Source of the DNA: Phoronis australis
Taxonomy: Eukaryota; Phoronida; Phoronidae
NCBI GenBank assembly: GCA_002633005.1
Contig: NMRA01000015.1
Location: forward strand, 553,239-617,238
Direction: 5' to 3'
DNA length: 64,000 bases
Both the position numbers and the translations under genes were made by a program. Of the stretch, positions 45,401 through 51,400 are shown one piece after another (the stretch's first letter is position 1; every line of letters starts with the position of its first letter). The notes below the pieces were generated by a model, which did no database searches, was not told the DNA's origin, and saw only the letters and a list, made by a program, of their open reading frames with translations.

Positions 45401-48400
45401 TGAGATATTATACAACAAAACAATAGCCCAAAGCATCTTTTGCCTGAATCATCACTCAAAAACAGAACAAGTCTAATCTGTGAATGCCTTCAAATATCTT
45501 TCCTTCAAAATTGCGTGTGAATTTCGGGAAATTCCAATTAACTGCTAATGGCACACATAACAAAAATGAATATTTTACCACTATGTTTTTGACGACCGGT
45601 TCCATGAAAAGTGACTTCAGACAGAATTTCCCGTGGCGCAATAATTATTGATTAAAGGTTTTGCCAAGTAATTATGAGAACATCACGCGCTAGAAATAGT
45701 TTATAAAAATTATCGTAAAAACTAAGAGTTATGTGAATATTCTCAAAGACTTTGCATTTTGCTCAAGTGAGATTTAATTGTTTTCACACTTAAATGAGTG
45801 GAGTCTCAGACCGAATTTCTGAGTTAAGTCTTAAGTCACTTTTCAGGAAACAGGCACCTGTAGTACCTGTCTAAATAAGGCGGGGAACTCTTCTTCGGTC
45901 ACCGCTTTACGTATTCCTTTGCCCCCTCCACCTTCCGATGCCTTGATCATCACCGGGAAACCAATCTTCTTAGCAGCTGCCAGGGCATCGTCTGCATCCT
46001 TCAGGCAGCCCTGTTTGTAGACATGACTGGGCACAGTCACCGTGCCCTTACAATCAGCTCCACCAGAGGGCACAGTTAGACCTGGGAAAATGCATAGAAT
46101 TAATGCTAATCCTAAGAACTTTGATGAGGCCAGTAATAGATGAGATTCTTATCACTAACATAATTGCTTATAAAACATGAATTATCTTAAAGAGGAAAGC
46201 AACTGGGATATTTTAATTAAGAGTAATTAGTAATCTTGGAGATATTTGTCAGCATTAATTACTGGTTCTTTGACATTTGTAACTAAACATGTAAAAACAA
46301 ACCTGTTGTAAGCAGTCCAACAAAGGCTTGTATTTGATGTCTACATTCATTTCTACTGAGTTAAGACGATTACCAACACAGACTGTGTTCAATAGTGAGT
46401 CAGTCATTGTAATGTTGCACAATGGAAGTGAATTCAGACAAAGATGTGGGCCTTTTGCTGGCAACAGTTTATGTTACAGTTAATGCTGGAAAACATCTCT
46501 TCAATATAACCAGGATTGTTTCTGGTGAAGGTAACATAAAACTGCTTGTTTGGCCATCTAATACCACGAGAGAAAACAGACTTTCATTTCAATCTCAGCA
46601 AGGGACATAATAGTTACGCACCAGCTCCGCTCCATGGCAGTGTAGGGATACTGGCACTCTGAGCCACAATGGTTGATGCAATCTTGTCACCAAGAGCCCA
46701 CATGGCACCCTCTGGTGGGCCGATAAATGTGATGCCTTTAGTATGTAGCTTCTCTGGAAGTTTGGGATTTTCCGAGGCATGTCCCCATCCCGCCCATACA
46801 GCCTGAAAAATGTGTATATGTCATGTGATGAAGCAACCATGCTCCCTTCAGACATGTCATTTCCAGTGCCTGGATATCAAGTTCCAGAGAATCAAAAATC
46901 TTCTCACAAAGTCATCTAAAGGGGCATAAACCATGCGGCACGGTAAACCCTCTTCAATTTCCCTCTAAGACAATAAACATAGTTTGACAACAGTCCCTCT
47001 CTTACAGTTTCTTTGAATACACGAGATATATATTAGCTCTATCCAACTTCAAAGCCAGCCTTTCATGAGTGTTCTGTCAACTGGCCACACAGAATGTAGA
47101 CATTGTCTCTAGGACATCTTGATCCCACTAAAATGGTATATTCATATGATCAAACCACGGTACTTCAGACATCATAGACCATCAAAGGTGCTACTAAAAC
47201 TCAAAGCCTGTCTAGTTCTAGTTTATTTAGATCAGTACTGCACAGAGAGACAAATGTTGGTGTAATTTTAATAATCATCAAGTTTATCCAATTTTCTGCT
47301 ATCTGCACCAACAAATAAGAATGAAAAACTCCAATGGCGTGAGAACGAGGCGTGAGAACCGTTTAATGGATGCTGCAGCACAGGGAGTAAATAGCGCAAG
47401 ATTTAAGTGTCGTTGTGTATTCCTGGACCATCCTATATGAATACAGCATGTGCTACACAAAACAAATATTAAAAGATTTGAGAAGTCGCTGACACTGACC
47501 TGTACACCGGTCCTCCGTGCGATGTCTACAATGAGGTCTACATTGGCGTAGTTGTTATTGTTGCTACCGCCAGAGACGGGCACGTAATGGTCAGCCATAC
47601 GGATGTACTCTGAAAAAGTACACTCACACGCTAGTCTCTGAGCATGGCATAGAGAAAATTCTCGTGATAATCAATGTTTAATACAAAGCATAAAGCCCTG
47701 TTGCTGGAAAAATGAGATTTTACATTGTCCCCGACATAATATTGTAAGTTGAACACTGTTTACCATTTCGCACAGCATTCCACTCATTTAGACTATTGAA
47801 CAACTTTGTGTCCTGAGAAAAGCTAAAAAAAGAATGGAAAGATGACATACCAGCATTGGCCTTGAGATCTTCTGGCGTAACCATGACAACAAACTTGACT
47901 GCTCTCTCATCTTTGAACATCTCATAGGCCCATCGTCGCACTGAGCGCATACACTTGACAGCGGCAATACCATTGTTAGCAATCAACACCTTAAAACAAC
48001 ACAGAAATATCTATGTTTGCATGGTCAATTATATACTACAAAGATAAATAAAAATATGTAAAGTCCAAATAAAAATATTTCTACGGTCAGTATTTGTAAA
48101 AAACAAACAAACGAGCATAGGCCCCTCCTCAGTGTGGAACGAGGAAAAATACAAATGACTCAATATTGAAGATTATTGTTAGGATCATTTTTAAAGTATC
48201 TACATAATAGTGTTATTATCATCACCATCATTGTTTTTTTTGTGATTTCAATAATATTATGATTGCCTTTGTGCTATCAATCAATCTCAAAAAGGACCTC
48301 CATTCTAATTCTGCCGATCATGAAATTTAATCTGGGCTGGTTTAATAAGCCATCTGGTCCTAGGCTATGCCGACTCACAAAGCTTGGTCCACACTCACAA

Positions 48401-51400
48401 TACTACGCGGACTCACAAACCCAGGCGCACACTCACAATACTACGCGGACTCACAAACCCAGGCGCACACTCACAATACTACGTGGACTCACAAACCCAG
48501 GTCGAAACTATGCGGACTCACAAACCCAGGCCACACTCACAAAACTACGCTAACTCACAAATCCAGGCCCACACTCACAAAACTATGCTGACTCACAAAC
48601 CCAGGCCCACACTCGCAAAATACGCCGACTCACAAACCCAGGCCCACATTTACAAAACTACACAGACTCACAAGCCCAGGCCACACTCACAAAACATGCC
48701 ACATGCACACAAAAAGCACAACTCAAAGACACACACTAACAAATGCATCATGTGTCAAGGATGAGCGGTGAAGAGTCTGAGACCTATGTTTACAGGTGCC
48801 TAAGATACATTTGTGGTCCATGAGCGATGTTCATTTAGTGGATTTGAGTCTGTGCTGTTTGGGTGCGTAATGAGCTTTTTTCAGTAAGAGACAATGTTTC
48901 TGAAGCATTCAACTGAGTTCACAGGCCCATGTATTCATAACAAGGAACTACTTTAAAAAATGCATGGGTCATATTGTTCGGGTAGCCTAGATCACCCATA
49001 GGTAAGTTAGGAAGATCAAGTGATCTGTTGAAATACAGTGCGATATCACATAAAGACTTGCACGATCATTCCAAACTCGCAAAAAAAAACTACCCTTAAT
49101 GGGTGCGCCCCATTGGTTTTGAAAGAATAAACTTACTTTTGACAAAAACAAATTCTAAGCATAAAACTACAAGTTAACAATGCCAACTAGTCTGAAAAAC
49201 AACATTTAAAAGTCAAGTGAATAAATGGTAACCCTCATCAAGATTTTCTGAAAGATATAACAGCTTGTGATACATATGTAGCAACATACTACAAGTGCAA
49301 TTATCAAAACACTGAATTCACCTTATTGATAACTTTTGTGCCGCCAAACTTTCGAACAAATTCCTCAGGAGTAGCCACATAGAAGTCACGCACATACGAT
49401 GGTTTCCTTTCATGTCGTGGACGGTAAAAATTGGTCCCTGACATTGAGTACCTGCACAAAAAGATGTAAAAAATTAATCACCATAAAACAATAACAAAAG
49501 ATAGTGACATGCATATATTTCAGACAGACAGCCAACCACAAGTTGACAGGAATACCAGCCATTCTGTTCAAGCAAACACCTAATGCTCAGCTGATTGACA
49601 ACCCTGACATTCAAAGGCTCAGTGCAAAAGGTGGCCCATTCATTTCTACTGAGAGAAAATAACGAATCAAAAAACATAACTTTTTGAAAACGCTCTCCAG
49701 AGTGGAGTTAAGAAAATGGCATGCTTTGTATAAGTCATAAAACAACATTTCGCTTTCACAATTTGCAGCAAGGTAATTGGCCTATAACACAAAAATAGAC
49801 ATTATTTTTAAACTAGTGCAGTGTGAGTGAAGAACTAACCTAGACATATTAATTGTTAATTGCTGCTCTCCAGAGATAAATGTAGACATTTCCAAAGTGA
49901 CATACTATGTGGGAACTGTCCGTGTCAAATGGGTAAACGTCCTATAAGAAGCCGCAATTGTACCCTGTTTTGTACCAGACCCCAGCCTACCTGTCTCACA
50001 CAGGTGCTGCAAAACAGTAGGTGTTCAATTTACCTGCACGTGTGTAAAGGAAGAGTTCCACCTGGAGACAAAAAGCATATATGTCCACGCCCATTGAACT
50101 AAAGAGCTCCAAGAAAGACTGATGTCTAGATAGGTTTGATACATAGCAGCTGATTCACGTAATAGTGGGCACTTAGCTCAGCCTCACAACATACACTGCA
50201 CGTGCTGCCAATAGTGGGCACTCAGCTCAGCATCACAGCAGACCTCACAACATACACTGCACGCGCTGCCAATAGTGGGCACTTAGCTCAGCGTCACAGG
50301 CATCACAACATACTCACACTGTATGTGCTGCCAAAGTGTGCTATGCAAGCTGTGACTCCTTATCTTGCCTATCAAAGGCTGCAGCCTTCTACTAAATGGA
50401 TACACAAGAAAGGAGGAAATCAGGAAATCACACAGGTCTCATAGTCTTTCCACTTTCCTGAGAAAAACAATACGGAGAATTCCACTCATAACGAAACTCT
50501 CGCCTACTCAAATGGTTAATCCCCTCAAACCACATTATACCAAAACCAGTCAAGCTTTGGCATTAACTTCAGCAAAAAACATTTGAAAAGAATATACTAT
50601 TACCTAATTACTGAATGTACACGCAAATACTCTCTTTTTGTCGACTCCACAAGAAAATAATAAAGAGGAAATACCAAACTGACATGGGACTTATCCAGGT
50701 TAGAGTAAAGGTCACCTACATTCAAAACTGTCCCATTGTTTACTTTAACTGACAAAAATACCTGGGAGTGGGACCTACAATGAACAAAAGCTTCCAGCTA
50801 TAGAGTACCAGCAAAGAAAGAAGATCAAGTTCAAAAACATTATTGTATATCATTGATTGTTGAGTCTCAGTTTCCAAGAAGTTTCATCTTCTGAATCTCC
50901 ACACATTTTAGCTCACTGCTATTGCCCTTGTTGTGCAGGGCCTACTATATAACTACATAAATAAACAAGAGCAATGCAGAGCGATGAAATGCGTCCACGA
51001 ATGCACTGCAAAAGGTGTGCAGAGAAACAGAAGAAAACGGAAAAAAATGAAATTGCCACTACGGGGCGTAGTGTTCGTTGGATCCGTCTGAAAGTCCGTG
51101 ATTTTCTGTTTTCAACTTCATATAAATACACATGCTAAATTTAATAAAGATAGTGCAGAGGGCTTAGAAGATATAGCTATGGGCACAAAAAATGCCACTA
51201 GGAGGCGCCAGAGTATTCAAAGTCGTCAGAAATCATTGTCAATCGTCCTCTTCATAGTAAGAACATACATGTCAATTTTCAAAATCATCCTTACAGTGGT
51301 TTGGTTGGTAGAGGGGTGTACGCCAAAAACAGATTAGAAAACAGTAAAAATGGTCACTAGATAGCGCAAAATCCGTCCGAAAACAAAAAACAGTCATTGT

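Noticed and set aside
48263-48764. Overlapping plus-strand ORFs rich in THKPR
   Set aside because: Translation of a 37-39-bp minisatellite in intron 2.
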